Assembly: GCA_051453625.1 (NCBI GenBank)
Contig: JBOZIK010000001.1
Coordinates: 198,282,975-198,329,296 of the forward strand
Source: Welwitschia mirabilis
Lineage: Eukaryota; Gnetophyta; Gnetopsida; Welwitschiales
DNA: 46,322 nucleotides
Direction: 5' to 3'
Shown piece by piece: positions 1 to 11,867 of this stretch (the first letter of the stretch is position 1; each line of letters starts with the position of its first letter). Below the pieces are notes generated by a model, which saw nothing but the letters and a program-made list of their open reading frames with translations, did no database searches and was not told the DNA's origin. The position numbers and the translations under genes are program-made.

Positions 1-1
1 G

Positions 2-1568
2 ACATGCAAATCCTTGGCTCAGCTGAGGTTGGGTGCCAACAAACTCACTGGAAGTTTTCCTGTGGAGTTTACGAAACTAGCCAATCTGTCTGCCATTGAA
101 CTGAATCAAAATCGATTCACTGGTACTATCCCACCAGAGTTGGGAAACTGCAAAAAGTTAGTAAGACTGGATTTATCCAACAATTACTTTCTGGGTTTCC
201 TTCCCCCAGAAATCGGAGAATTGTCACAGCTTGTCAGTTTCAATATCTCATCAAACAAGATTGCTGGAAGCATTCCACCAGAGATAGGAAACTGTACAAA
301 GCTTCAGAGACTTGATCTCAGTGGGAATGTATTTTCTGGTCACGTGCCAGAGGAGTTAGGAGGGCTTGTGCATTTGGAACTGTTAAAGCTTTCTGATAAC
401 AGGCTTTCTGGGAGTATTCCTTCTTCAATGGGAGGGCTAAATCGTCTAACAGAGTTGCAACTGGGGGGAAACAATTTTACAGGTCGGATTCCTTCAGAAT
501 TAGGTCAGATTTCAAGTTTGCAGATCGCACTGAATCTTAGTTTTAATTATCTTTCTGGAGAGATTCCGGCTGAGTTGGGTAATCTGAGTATGTTGGTGAC
601 TGTTTATTTGAATAACAATGGCCTTGTTGGCCAGATGCCAAGTACATTTGCCCTGCTCTTCAGTTTAATGGTGTGCAATGTCTCATACAATAATCTGACG
701 GGGCCTCTGCCACCGACACCTTTGTTCAAGAAAATGGATACAAGCAATTTCATTGCAAATAAAGGCCTTTGTGGAGGCAGTTTGCCCAACGCATGCGACT
801 GTCTAAATTCACAGCCAACAAGTCTGGCCTCTAATGGGCAGGATTCAAAGTCTTCAATGGAAAAAATAATCAGCATGGTGTCTGCAGCTGTTGGCGGAAT
901 ATCTTTAACCATCATGTTGGTAATTTGTTGGTTTATTAAGAAGCCTTTGAATGCACTCGTACCATTTGAAGATAGTAAACCCATCCCATCTGATGCCTAC
1001 TTTTTCCCTAAGGACGACTTTAGATTTCAGGATCTAGCAGATGCAACTGATAATTTTTCTGAGAATGCTATCATTGGGCAAGGCGCTTGTGGCACAGTTT
1101 ATAGGGCAGCCATGCCTTCTGGTGACCTTATTGCCGTTAAAAGGTTAGCTTCAAATCAGGATGGGTCTGCAATGGAGAATAGCTTCCACACTGAAATATC
1201 AACCCTTGGAAAGATCAGGCACCGGAATATTGTGAAGTTGTTTGGTTTTTGCTATCATCAAGAATCAAATTTTATTTTGTATGAGTACATGCAAAATGGC
1301 AGTTTAGGAGAGATGCTTCATGGAAACATTTGCACGTTGGATTGGGACACTCGCTACAAGATTGCTCTCGGGGCAGCAGAAGGCTTGCGTTACCTACACA
1401 ATGACTGCAACCCGCACATTGTTCACAGAGATATAAAATCCACTAACATCCTGTTGGATGAGAATTTTGAAGCTCATGTGGGAGACTTTGGATTGGCCAA
1501 AATCATTGACATGCCACAATCAAAGTCAATGTCTGCTGTTGCTGGTTCTTATGGCTACATCGCTCCAG
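2..1568 (+). CDS. LRR receptor-like kinase, subfamily XI type, exon 1 (5' partial)
   Basis: Plasma-membrane receptor kinase. The frame is open from base 2, so the true start, signal peptide and first LRRs lie upstream; no start codon is claimed. About ten plant-type LRRs of the LxLxxNxLTGxIP form are visible (about bases 30-720), followed by a juxtamembrane cysteine cluster (GLCGGSLPNACDC) and one membrane span at about 863-935. The kinase domain has the glycine loop GQGACGTVY (1076-1102), catalytic lysine in AVK (Lys codon 1139-1141), HRD (1424-1432) with KSTNILL, and DFG (1484-1492). It is therefore an RD kinase with all visible catalytic residues. The exon ends inside the APE motif after GCT CCA G, at a gt donor (1569). 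Wording around the activation loop (SKSMSAVAGSYGYIAP) resembles the Arabidopsis At2g33170/At5g63930 group, from memory. The ligand cannot be read. No frameshift or stop is seen, so it looks functional. Confidence 0.95.
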
Positions 1569-1899
1569 GTAATGACCCACATTCCTCTTCATTCTATGCA
1601 AAACTTTGAATTTCCTCCATGTTAGCTACACATCAAAATCATTTATGTTCCGCTTCACTCTACTTATCTCTACCATAATATCAATAATACAATATAACAC
1701 TTCAGCGATATCATCATCTGTGTACTTCTATGTAAGTATTACTTGAGAAAAACTTTCAAATTGGATTTTATTTGAAGAATTATCTCTGTGACACACTATC
1801 TCTTCCCTGGGTATTGCCGTTTGTTAGAACTAATGCAATAACAGTACTAGTTTATCAGAGTAATGTTGATTTTGAAACTTTTGTTTGCTATGTTTTCAG
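1569..1899 (+). other. Intron of the LRR receptor kinase
   Basis: A 331-base phase-1 GT-AG intron. The donor is CCAG/gtaatg and the acceptor tgttttcag/AATATG. Joining the exons restores an intact APEYAY motif. One intron at this kinase position fits what I recall of LRR subfamily XI. If the intron were retained, the frame would stop at 1607-1609, after kinase subdomain VII. Confidence 0.93.
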
Positions 1900-2282
1900 A
1901 ATATGCCTACACTATGAAAGTGACAGAAAAGTGTGACATATACAGTTTTGGGGTTGTGATGCTGGAGCTCCTAACAGGGCGCCCGCCTGTTCAACCCCTT
2001 GAACAAGGAGGAGACCTTGTTACATGGGTTAAGTCGACACTCCAAAATACGGAATTGACATGTGGAGTATTTGATGAACGGCTGGATCTGAGCAACAGAA
2101 GAATAGTTGAAGAGATGACATTGCTTCTAAAAGTGGCGTTGTTGTGTACAAATGTATCACCCCATGAGAGACCTCCAATGCGGCAAGTGGTGTCAATGCT
2201 TATGAATGCGAGAGATGAGATGACAACCGTTCCTTCGTCAAAAACGTCAGAAACTCCTTTGGACGAAGAGAAGTCACTATAG
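1900..2282 (+). CDS. LRR receptor-like kinase, exon 2 (C-lobe and tail)
   Basis: This exon completes the kinase begun upstream. The first two bases finish the Glu codon of the APE motif, then [19 protein letters not shown] gives subdomains VIII-IX, with the invariant Asp in [26 protein letters not shown] follows, and the subdomain XI arginine lies in [11 protein letters not shown] short Ser/Thr/acidic tail (about 25 residues, ending DEEKSL) leads to the TAG at 2280-2282. Lower-lobe length is normal. An ATG at 1863 gives the same open frame but lies in the intron and should not be used as a start. The 3' UTR should begin at 2283; I see no decisive poly(A) signal. Confidence 0.94.
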
Positions 2283-2458
2283 GATATACAATTACAATAA
2301 TAGCCTGACTAACCCTAGCAAATGCCACACCCACATCCCCTCATTTTTGTATTTTACTGACTACAAGTTAATATCAGATGCATTTTCTCATATCTTTATG
2401 TAGTATGTTTTATGTTTATCTACTACCTTTGAAATTTCTTTAAATTTAGCACTCACTC

Positions 2459-2490
2459 TGTCCGTCCGTCCGTCCGTCCGTCCTTCCGTC
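2459..2490. repeat. (TCCG)n microsatellite
   Basis: About six TCCG units followed by degenerate units, in the presumed 3' UTR or 3' flank of the receptor kinase. A short minus-strand ORF across it is a product of the repeat. Confidence 0.85.
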
Positions 2491-2599
2491 TGCGTTTCCT
2501 GAACGTGAAGCAGAGGTTGAGCGGTTACAAAGCTTGATTGGTCAGGGGTTGCTCCTGCAACCTCTTCTCGACCCATAACAAGTATTTTAGAAGCATAAG

Positions 2600-4893
2600 A
2601 GACATTTAGAGCTTAGTGAAATATTGTACGAGAAAAAAGTTGAAAATAGTGAAATACAGAAGCGCACATTCTCTCAGCATCAGGATGAACCATAATAAGA
2701 ATTAGCTTGGATCACGATATTAAAATATGGTTTGCTTTTTCAATTTTTTTAACAAAGTAAAATTTAGAAATTTAGATGTGTAGTAGCCAGATCACTGTGT
2801 ATAGCATAAGCAGCCAATGGTGTTGATCAAATATCCATGTAAGAATATGTTAGGGAAAAGAGTTGAAGGTGTAGGGTATTATGTTATAGGTTTCCCATGT
2901 GGAATGGATGCCTTCAACTCATCATTCCATAATGCCATGGACTAACACAAGTTCCAATTATTCAAAACACAGCATAAGAAAACAAGGTTCTAGTAAGCAT
3001 ACATTAAATCATACGTGGATAAGGGTTTGTGCTCCTCATCAGAAATTTTCTCTTTATTACCCTTTTTAAATTATATTTTTATATGCTTTTTAATCATTTT
3101 ATTATGTAATTTTTGATATGTCAAAGCATGTCAACAATATTTTAATTAATGGTAAAAAAGGCACGTAGTAAAAATATAAGTCAAACATAACAATGTAATT
3201 AACATACAACAATAGACAAGAAGATTCACTACATCTTTAGTAGATGCCCCGTGAAGTATTTACTATTTTGGAATTGTCTTAAAGCTCAGGTTTGTATACC
3301 TTATGATAAGCTATGACCCTTCATAATTATAGTGATAACTTACATATAATATGTCCAAACTTCTAACACACCCATCTCATAACTTCTTAAGTTGATATAA
3401 ATTCTCTTAAGTCACAGTACCTTCTATATATTCTTTTACCTATGTACTCATCTCCATTATTATACTTTGGGAAAGGTTTCTTGGATATTATCCAAATATC
3501 TTTTGGCCATAATCCATAATGAAATTAACTTATGATTACACTATTTGTAAAGTGAAAGATTGGGTAAAGTTAATATTATTTGAAACAATCATCTTAAACT
3601 CTTTAGTTTTCCTCGATTTTAAATAGCAGAATCCTTGGAATATATGTCTTATGTATATGTGATGAAAAACAAATACCTAATTTTCCCGTATTATTTGTAA
3701 TAACTTGTATCACATGGGATGTTATATTCCAAGGAATCATCGCCTTGATATAGAATGATCTTTTTGTCTTGATTTCTTCTTATCTTCAAAAACGAAATCT
3801 TCCTAGGATTTTCTTATTATGTTTTCTAATAAACAATAACATATTATGAATAAGAATGCACATGTTCATGGACATAGGAAATGGATGAGTCTATATCAGT
3901 ACGTACAAATGAATTCATAGTAGTGGTAATGGCATTATCAATAGCATAATTATATACATATATTCAATAGTAAGTGAGAAGCCATGTATAAATTTTTATT
4001 TTTAGTAAAAAAGCATGTCCTTTTATTCGTGTTTGCTAAACCTTTCTCATGCATCATTTGAAGTGGTTTCAGATATGGTAAAATATGAAATTCCTTATTG
4101 ATTTAATGGACCAATCCCTATTTTACCTTACAGGATATTGGTGGTTGTTTCAACCACATCACTTTCGTTTTACAGTGATGTGATAACATGAAAGATATTC
4201 TTGTTGTTTAGATGTTTTGATATAAGTCTTTTAATAACATAGATACAAGAAGAATGCCTAAAGCAATTAGAAGTTGTCCTTTATCAAGATGATATAATCA
4301 ACAAGTAATTAGAGAATAAAAGTTATGTAAGGTGCACCATGGGCAGAGGTTAATTAACATGAATTATGGATAGTTGCTAAACTACCAACGTACTTGTATG
4401 CATACAAGAAGTTGATTAATGTAATTTTTGAGTTAGGCTACAGTCAAGAGTTTATTTCCTTCAAAATACATACTGAATTTCTAACAGACTAGAATAAATA
4501 CATGTGCCTCTATCTCTATGCATCATCGACTCCCGTATGTATACACAACAAAATTTTTATTGCAAGATGCATATAGGGTGAATAATCCAAGATAACTTCA
4601 TTCAAATTCCATAATTTACTTTGAAGAAAGGCTTGTGCTTGTTCTTTGCTACTTCCATTGAAAAATTAACTATTTCTTTTGGGAAATCCATTTCTGTGAC
4701 TAAATACAAATGTAATTCGATAGTTTGCTAATGATGTCCAATTCTAGTATGAGTTTGTATAAACGATACTATTTTATAGCACTTTTTTAAGGTATATCTC
4801 ACTTGGGATTCTTTGCTTAAGCTTAAATCGTCATAGAGTGAAACTTTAATCGATGAGGGTCTTTGTAGAACAATTCCGACAAAATAAGTGATC
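2600..4893. other. AT-rich intergenic DNA, nothing recognised
   Basis: Stops are dense in all frames, and I see no domain, LTR or RNA gene. It may hold unrecognisable transposon debris. Confidence 0.6.
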
Positions 4894-5130
4894 ATAACCA
4901 ATGGTTGTTCTACACAACTTCGAGAAATGAAACATGAAAATAAACTCTTATGCATCTTTAACNNNNNNNNNNNNNNNNNNNNNNNNNNNNNNNNNNNNNN
5001 NNNNNNNNNNNNNNNNNNNNNNNNNNNNNNNNNNNNNNNNNNNNNNNNNNNNNNNNNNNNNNCCAATGTTTGTTCTACACAACTTCGAGAAATGAAACAT
5101 AAAAATAAACTCTTATGCATCTTTAACCAA
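4894..5130 (+). repeat. Direct duplication of about 65 bp flanking a 100-N gap
   Basis: Bases 4900-4962 and 5065-5128 are almost the same sequence (both read ttgttctacacaacttcg and end atgcatctttaac), with a few mismatches. Between them are exactly 100 N (4963-5062). Either two overlapping contig ends were not merged, or the gap replaces a tandem repeat. Confidence 0.85.
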
Positions 5131-5910
5131 ATAAAACAAAAAACAAGAATAAAATTCTGCAGATTCATCTCAAACGTATTTCACCTACGAATGTCATCTC
5201 AAACGTATTTCAATTAGTAGGTAGAAAATCTTTAATCGCGAATATCCAAAAACCCTAAACATTTATTGATATCAATAAACTCGTCACAACTTACCCTTGG
5301 TGTGTGTTTGATAACCAATGGCAAAGAAAATCCAAAGAGTAGTTTATGATAATTCCTTTTTCTTTAGAATTATCCTATTAAAAAAGTATTATAATAGTGT
5401 TAACAAATCAATTAATGAATACGGTATATATTTTAAAAAATTGTAAATCTTCTTTTCATATTTTATATAAGATTCATTTTGCTTGGTACCAAGATTTGCC
5501 TTGCCCGTATTTAAATCCTTCCTTTTGTTGTTCGGTTTTTTCTTTATTTGTATGTAGGTGTTTCACCAATTGTGGTAGTTGCGCTTCTAAGTAAGGTATG
5601 TTTGCTAGGAGTTTTAAATAGATCCTTCATTTCGGTGTTTGGGTAATTCTAGTGGTTGTACGTCTAAGAGAGGTGTCTTCACTATAAATTTTGAGTTGAT
5701 ATATTCCGCATACAATAAGTCAAATGAATCTTATTATACAATATAAATATGAATAACCCTCAAAATGAAAATACCTCTAGAGTATTTGTTTTTTAAGTTT
5801 TCTTAAAAAAAGAATATACATATTATGTCTATGAAAAGACATTTTAAAGTTAAGAGTAATGCTCCCATGTCTTTGTGGTTATGAATTAGATTCTCAAAAA
5901 AGTTGCGCAT

Positions 5911-5920
5911 GCGCACGCAC

Positions 5921-5975
<55 letters not shown>
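5911..5975. repeat. (CA)n microsatellite
   Basis: A run of about 30 CA units, mixed with GCAC at both ends. The minus-strand Val/Cys repeat ORF over it is a translation artefact. Confidence 0.95.
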
Positions 5976-8900
5976 AAGATAATTTCCTAATGTTAATTTT
6001 TAAATTCTTAATAAGATACGATATTGGTAGATAGATGCTACCCACAAAGCATGTATCCCTTAGCAAATTATTTGATGATAGTTAATAGATGAACACAAAT
6101 GATAAGGATGATGTGTTTCATATTTAATTTATGAATGAAGTGTTTAATACTAAAAGGTGTATCTCTTGCATTTAAATTATAATAATGTAAATTCATGAAA
6201 GCATATAAAATGATTGTAAATATAAAAATGGTATAACAAGTTTCAAAAGCGTACGGGTGCAAAATTGAGTGCTATTTGAAAGATTGGATGTAATTTTCCC
6301 AAAGTAAGTGTTTCATCAGATATGAGACTAGTGAAATAGTTTAATAAGTTACAAAATCATAAGAGATATGATGAAATGAAGTAAATTGAATGGGGATTGA
6401 AGATATATCTAGCTTTCTTAATACAAGCAAGAAAAATTTTAGTTTTCTAAGAATAGTAAAACCTAATTAAGAAATCACATATCCTTTACATCTAAGTTCG
6501 CTCATCCTTTGCATTTAGGTTTCTTATGTTTTAGGTCTTTCTTACTTTATGGTTATAAGTGTCAAAAAGAGATTATAAAGAAATTAAATTACCTATGGAT
6601 ATTTCCATGCCATGTAAGATGAGCTAAGTCTTATATCTTGTAGGTTTTCTTTAACTAAAGTTTTCTTATGCCAAATAGGTTAACATATGCGATGCATGTT
6701 CTCCTATGTTGGTTCAAATATAGTCATTAGATGGATTTCATTTTAATCATTTTTTTCTTATTAATTTAGGTTGTCCTCAGGTTCATGCTTTCCTGGCAGG
6801 CTTAGAATTTCCTTTTAAGTTTAGGTTTTCTTATTTGATTCCTTTTTTTATTTTAAAAAAGGTAATTCTAATAATTAAAATTAAAAACAAATAATTATAA
6901 GGTTTTTTCGATGATGTACTAACTAAGCTCTTATTATAACATCTCATTCCATTTTAGAATTCCAAGGTACCTCTCCAAGCATAACTTTTTCTAGTTAATA
7001 TTTGTCACCAAGGATGACTCCTATAAAGGAGTTCCATAATTTTTTTTTTCTATTTGAAAATAGAGTTTGCAAGATAAATTCTTCTTGCAATGAAACTCAA
7101 TCATCTTATCCCACAAGATCTTATGATTTTTAGGCAATCTTATTTATAGTTTCATATGACACAACTAAAATCTCTAATGAGATGGTAGCACTTCTACATG
7201 CTATTTTATTACTTAAATTCTTTAGCCTACTAATGTTTGATCCTAGCTTGGATCCTAGGTGAGCATGCAAAATCATTTGAGTTAAATATCAATTAAAAAA
7301 AATTAAAAAATGAATATATAGTTATGATTATTTAATATTATAAATAAAATATACTAATAAATTAAGATAGTTAAATGGAAAAATAGTGCTTGAGTTGTTT
7401 GCAGATATTATGATGAATACTTTGTCAAGTATTCTATTAACTTAGACCTAACCTAAGGCTAATGTATTTATATCTCATAATAGGTTTTAACTTTTCACTA
7501 TTATTAGAACATGTTTCTTTATTAAATAGTTGTTTAGAATTTCAACAATAACAGTAGACTTCTCTTAAAGCCATATGAATATGTGTTGAGCCTAATGCAT
7601 AGTGTAATTAGTTTAATCCCTATTTAGCATTAGCATCTTAGGTTTAAGCCATATAGTCTTGCATTGGCTTATAATCCTACCCTTATACACAGATGGTGCA
7701 TGAACCTCAATAATTTATGGTATCACTTACAAGTGAGGCTTGCATGTTTAATGGACAACTCTTAAGCGAGCAAGAAACAGTATTGACTTTTCATCTAAGT
7801 ATAATATGTTTTCCCATGAAATTTAAATATATATATATATATATATAATACACATACATACATACATGCATATACACACACATAGAGAGAGCATGTCATA
7901 AATGATGATCATATAGTAACATGTAATTAACACCATACAGGTACATCTAGCGAAGTTAAAATAATTATGAATAATTCCTCCATGATCAATGTAACTAATT
8001 AAGTTTATAAATAATATGAAATAAAAGTTACATGTCTAAATATCATGTTTCATGTATAAACATTGAAAGACACATAAAATACCAATGAAGACATTAAAAA
8101 TAAATATAGAAAATAAACAAATACTTTGTAGAGTATGAATGACACCTTTTGAATTAGAAGTCTCAAACAATATAACTTCTTTGAAAGGATTAAAATATAA
8201 TTATCTAATTTTGTTCTTATAAATCTTTCATCAAGTACTTAACTATGAAATCCATCTATACATCAAGTTATACAATTTGTTTTTTATGTGACAAATATAC
8301 TTTCATATATTTGAACTTAGGAAATGATAAAACTTACATTATTTTAACATCATCTATAAGAATTTAATGTGTTTATTAAGGATGACTATATTACTATAGC
8401 AGATAAATCTTTACAAGGAGTTATAAATGAAAAGAAGAATTCCAACAATGTTGCTAAACATTATGTATCAAATGTGATTAGATAATTGACAAACATCATA
8501 AACCAAATGTGGACTTGATTCATTCTACTCCTTAAACAACATCTTAAGATAATACTTTCACAATGATGAATCTGAACAAATAATTATGACTTTTATTCAT
8601 TGTAGTGTATTATATACGTGATGCAATAAGCATAAAGCTGATTGTTATTATTGGTATTTCATATGCAAATTACTAATAAAATATTAATTTCTAACTAAAC
8701 TAAGAAAGGATAAACTAATTACATTGTGATTATCACTATAAGTAAAATTTTAATTTTAACTACAATAACAAGGTGTCTTTCTTCTTTCTCTGCTTTCTTT
8801 CTTAATAACTAGTAGATTATTCCAAACTACTAATCTTTGTGAGTGCAATATGATTTCCCATGAACTTCAAGGGAAAAAAATAAAGCAAAAATAAAAAGGA

Positions 8901-11576
8901 AACCATAATAATGACTACGGAATACATAAAAAATGCTTACAAATTGTAGTAATTGTTATTGTATCAAAAGTAGCATTTCGTCATTTCTTACCCCAATATT
9001 TTGTTAATTGGAATATGATACATAATACATATTTAATACCCTAATCACTTGTAAACCTATTGATTCCAAATGGAAAATTAGTTAGAAAGTTATTAGGTTC
9101 TTTGATTATGTTTGTTTTCACTTAAGGTTTAACAAGTCCTTGTTTCTAAGGATAGCGTCTTTCTAAGATTCTAAGGACCTTTGTGTCATTAGTGTTGTTC
9201 GAAGTCATAGGCTTTTGATTTCTTGGCTTATTTTTTCAACATTTTAAGATTTTTGTTAAAGTCATTTAATTGTTCATGGTACTTTCCTCTTAATTGATTC
9301 GTGATTGACTAATATTATGTACTTCATTTTACTAGATATTTTTAGCATCTATAGTGTCCATTACTTAGTTTCAATGTGATCTCTTTTTGGTCAGAGTGAC
9401 TTATATTATTAATCTATTTATAATGCCTCGTTTCTCATTTTCACTAATTACTTCAATTGTGTATTCATACCATTTTATCCTTTTATTATGGTTACCTTTA
9501 GTAGTTTTGTCGCATTATTATTTTCTTTTTTTTTACTAGTTTAGAAGTTATATTATCTTGTGAATTTACTAGTCTAGAATTTATACCATCCTGTGAATTT
9601 AATAAAAGTCAAACTTGTGATCTAAACAAGTAACTTTTGTATATCTTCTTAGCTCAAATTTAGTGCATACTGTTATCAAACTTTTTTAATTGAGTTTAGT
9701 AAGAAAAAGGCATTTTTTAATTCATCATTGACTTGAAATCCATTTCTATAATTGAGACTCATTTAAGTATGCAAGAAAATTAGAAAATTAAAATTTAACA
9801 TGATTCCAATAGGTATATAAAAATAGGATGATTATTCACATTTAACAATGAACCTATAAAAGGAATGATTATAAGCCACAGATGAAATCTCCAATAAGAA
9901 CAAAAGCTTCATGGTTTAGAGCGTCATAATTGGATCAAATAAAATCAAGTATGGAGGCTTCTACAAAGCATTTAGGGTGCTATAACTTAATGTATATGAG
10001 TTTACACCATGATTGTATTTTTTTTCCATTATGAATAATTCTTAGCAAAATAAGAATTGATAAATCTTCATTTCAAGGTTTGGAAAACATAAAGATAAGG
10101 AATAACATTTTTCTTCTCTTCTCATAAAATATACAATAAACTAATAAAAATATAAGATTAAAATTAATATTATATCATAAAGATGTGTAAGAATTACTAA
10201 ATCTAAAAAACTATCATAAAATGTTTATCAATTAAAACTATTACAAGACTTGACTTATAACCTTTTGTATTAAAATATAAGAATAAAACAAAAAAATGAA
10301 ATCATCATCATTCATGATGGCAAAAGATATTCAAAAACCTTCCAAGGTAAAATCTTGTGAAAGGTAAGATCAAAGATATTATGTTATGTAAAACATGATA
10401 TCAACAACAAACATTTTATTCTTATATGGTATTGAAGGAACATTGAAAAGAAATTAAAATCAGATGCCCAATAGAACCATGTGAATAAAATGCATCCAAT
10501 AGTAACAATAACCAGATGACATTTAATAAAGACATCATCAAGAATCTCATAACTATTATTTTAAGGGAATTAAACTATCAAGAGCACTGAATAATATCAT
10601 CTAAACAAGATTAATCATGGCATGGTATCATGTTCAAATAAGCACTTGAAGTAGCTAAAGATGTCTCGTCTTATCCTTGGTTTCGAAAGAGGTTCTAGAG
10701 TTCTCAAACTAAACAACATGGACAAGGGTGATGGAACTCTTTTTTCAAGGATAAGAAATACAAAACTTATCATAATATGTGCAAACTAATGATTAAACCT
10801 TAAATATTCTTGATGCTCATATGAAATCATAATACTTTATCACTAAGTAAAGATATTAAACATATTATAGTGAGTGAAGAAACTATTTATGATATGTAAA
10901 TCAAAATTCAGAATATGTATGGGATGATTAGTAAGCCAAAGATGAGATCTGCACTAAGAAAGATCGAAATCATAAGGTTAAAAAAAATAAACTACTTTCT
11001 AAGTTGATCATCTGGATAGAATCTATACATAAATAGCTTCATGAATAAGAGGTAGGAATCTATCACATTCAGATCTAAAAAACTATGTTTTAAAAGTGTT
11101 ACCCTATAAATTTGACTTAGTAATCACATCCATTAAAGTAACTGAAATACAACATGGAAAAACAAGTTATAAACAACTAGTTACATTATTAAATGCCCAT
11201 GAGATTAAGATGGATGGAATGTAATAAGTGCAGAAAATCAAGGATCCAAAGTATAATGGAAGTAATAAAGTTTTGCAACAAGTTTAAGAATCATAGAAAG
11301 TAATATTTATGTATCATTTACAAAAGGTTGGACATTCTATTGAAAAAGGCTAAATAATCTAATTAATTCTTACGGAAAAGAGTTGAACTAGAAGTAAAAG
11401 TAGAAATGATTAAAGAAGAAAGTTAAGAAGAATAATCCATCTTCGGGATCACTAGATATTTTTTTATCAATCAACAACCCAGTGAAAATGGCATCCATAT
11501 TATGAAGAACATCAAGTTGGCTATGAACATGGGATGTACAATGTTTAATGTAAAGAATACTAATATTAATAATTAT
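5976..11576. other. Long AT-rich intergenic stretch
   Basis: No supportable gene in 5.6 kb. It holds a compound microsatellite near 7.85 kb and a weak dispersed repeat pair (near 9865-9935 and 10920-10990). No reverse-transcriptase, integrase or transposase motif was found by eye. Confidence 0.55.
7825..7891. repeat. Compound (AT)n/(CATA)n/(CA)n/(GA)n microsatellite
   Basis: An uninterrupted AT tract of about 24 bases runs into ACATAC units, then CACA and GAGA. Confidence 0.9.
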
Positions 11577-11867
11577 TGAGAGTTTTGTGCAAAACAAAAT
11601 GAGGTATATGAAATTTTAATGAAATGGAAAAGAAAATAAAAATTCACATAAAATGAAATGAATGAAAAACTTTATTGTCAATACAATTAAAGTAATCAAG
11701 TTTACATTTAAAATACACAATTAAGAGGGAATGATATAATTTAAATATTACATAGAGATTTGAATCTTCAAAAAATAGTTAAGAATTGTTACCATGTTAC
11801 ATTAAGAGTAATTAGCTTACCAATTTACATAATTTATTATTACCAAAGACGTGGGAGTTTGTTTTCA
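11577..11867 (-). repeat. 3' LTR of Copia F
   Basis: It aligns with 15922-16169. Both begin TGAGAG(g/t)TTTGTGCAAAA, share the block gatataatttaaatattaca, and end in a GTTTGTTTT-like stretch. They are clearly diverged, so the insertion is old. The right (internal) boundary is uncertain by tens of bases. Confidence 0.65.

Noticed and set aside
604-984. 126-codon minus-strand ORF
   Set aside because: It is antisense to the LRR and transmembrane coding region and has no domain of its own.
14-1609. Treating the receptor-kinase ORF as starting at base 14 and ending at 1609
   Set aside because: Base 14 is TTG and the frame is open to base 2, so the gene is 5' partial. Bases after 1568 are intron; the acceptor at 1899 restores the kinase motif.
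2388-2576. Minus-strand ORF with TEGRTDGRTDR repeats
   Set aside because: Its repeated residues come from the (TCCG)n microsatellite.
5803-6066. Minus-strand ORF with a long Cys-Val run
   Set aside because: It translates the (CA)n microsatellite.
5911-7891. CRISPR-like or functional repeat array
   Set aside because: The repeats are simple microsatellites without spacers; this is a plant nuclear sequence.
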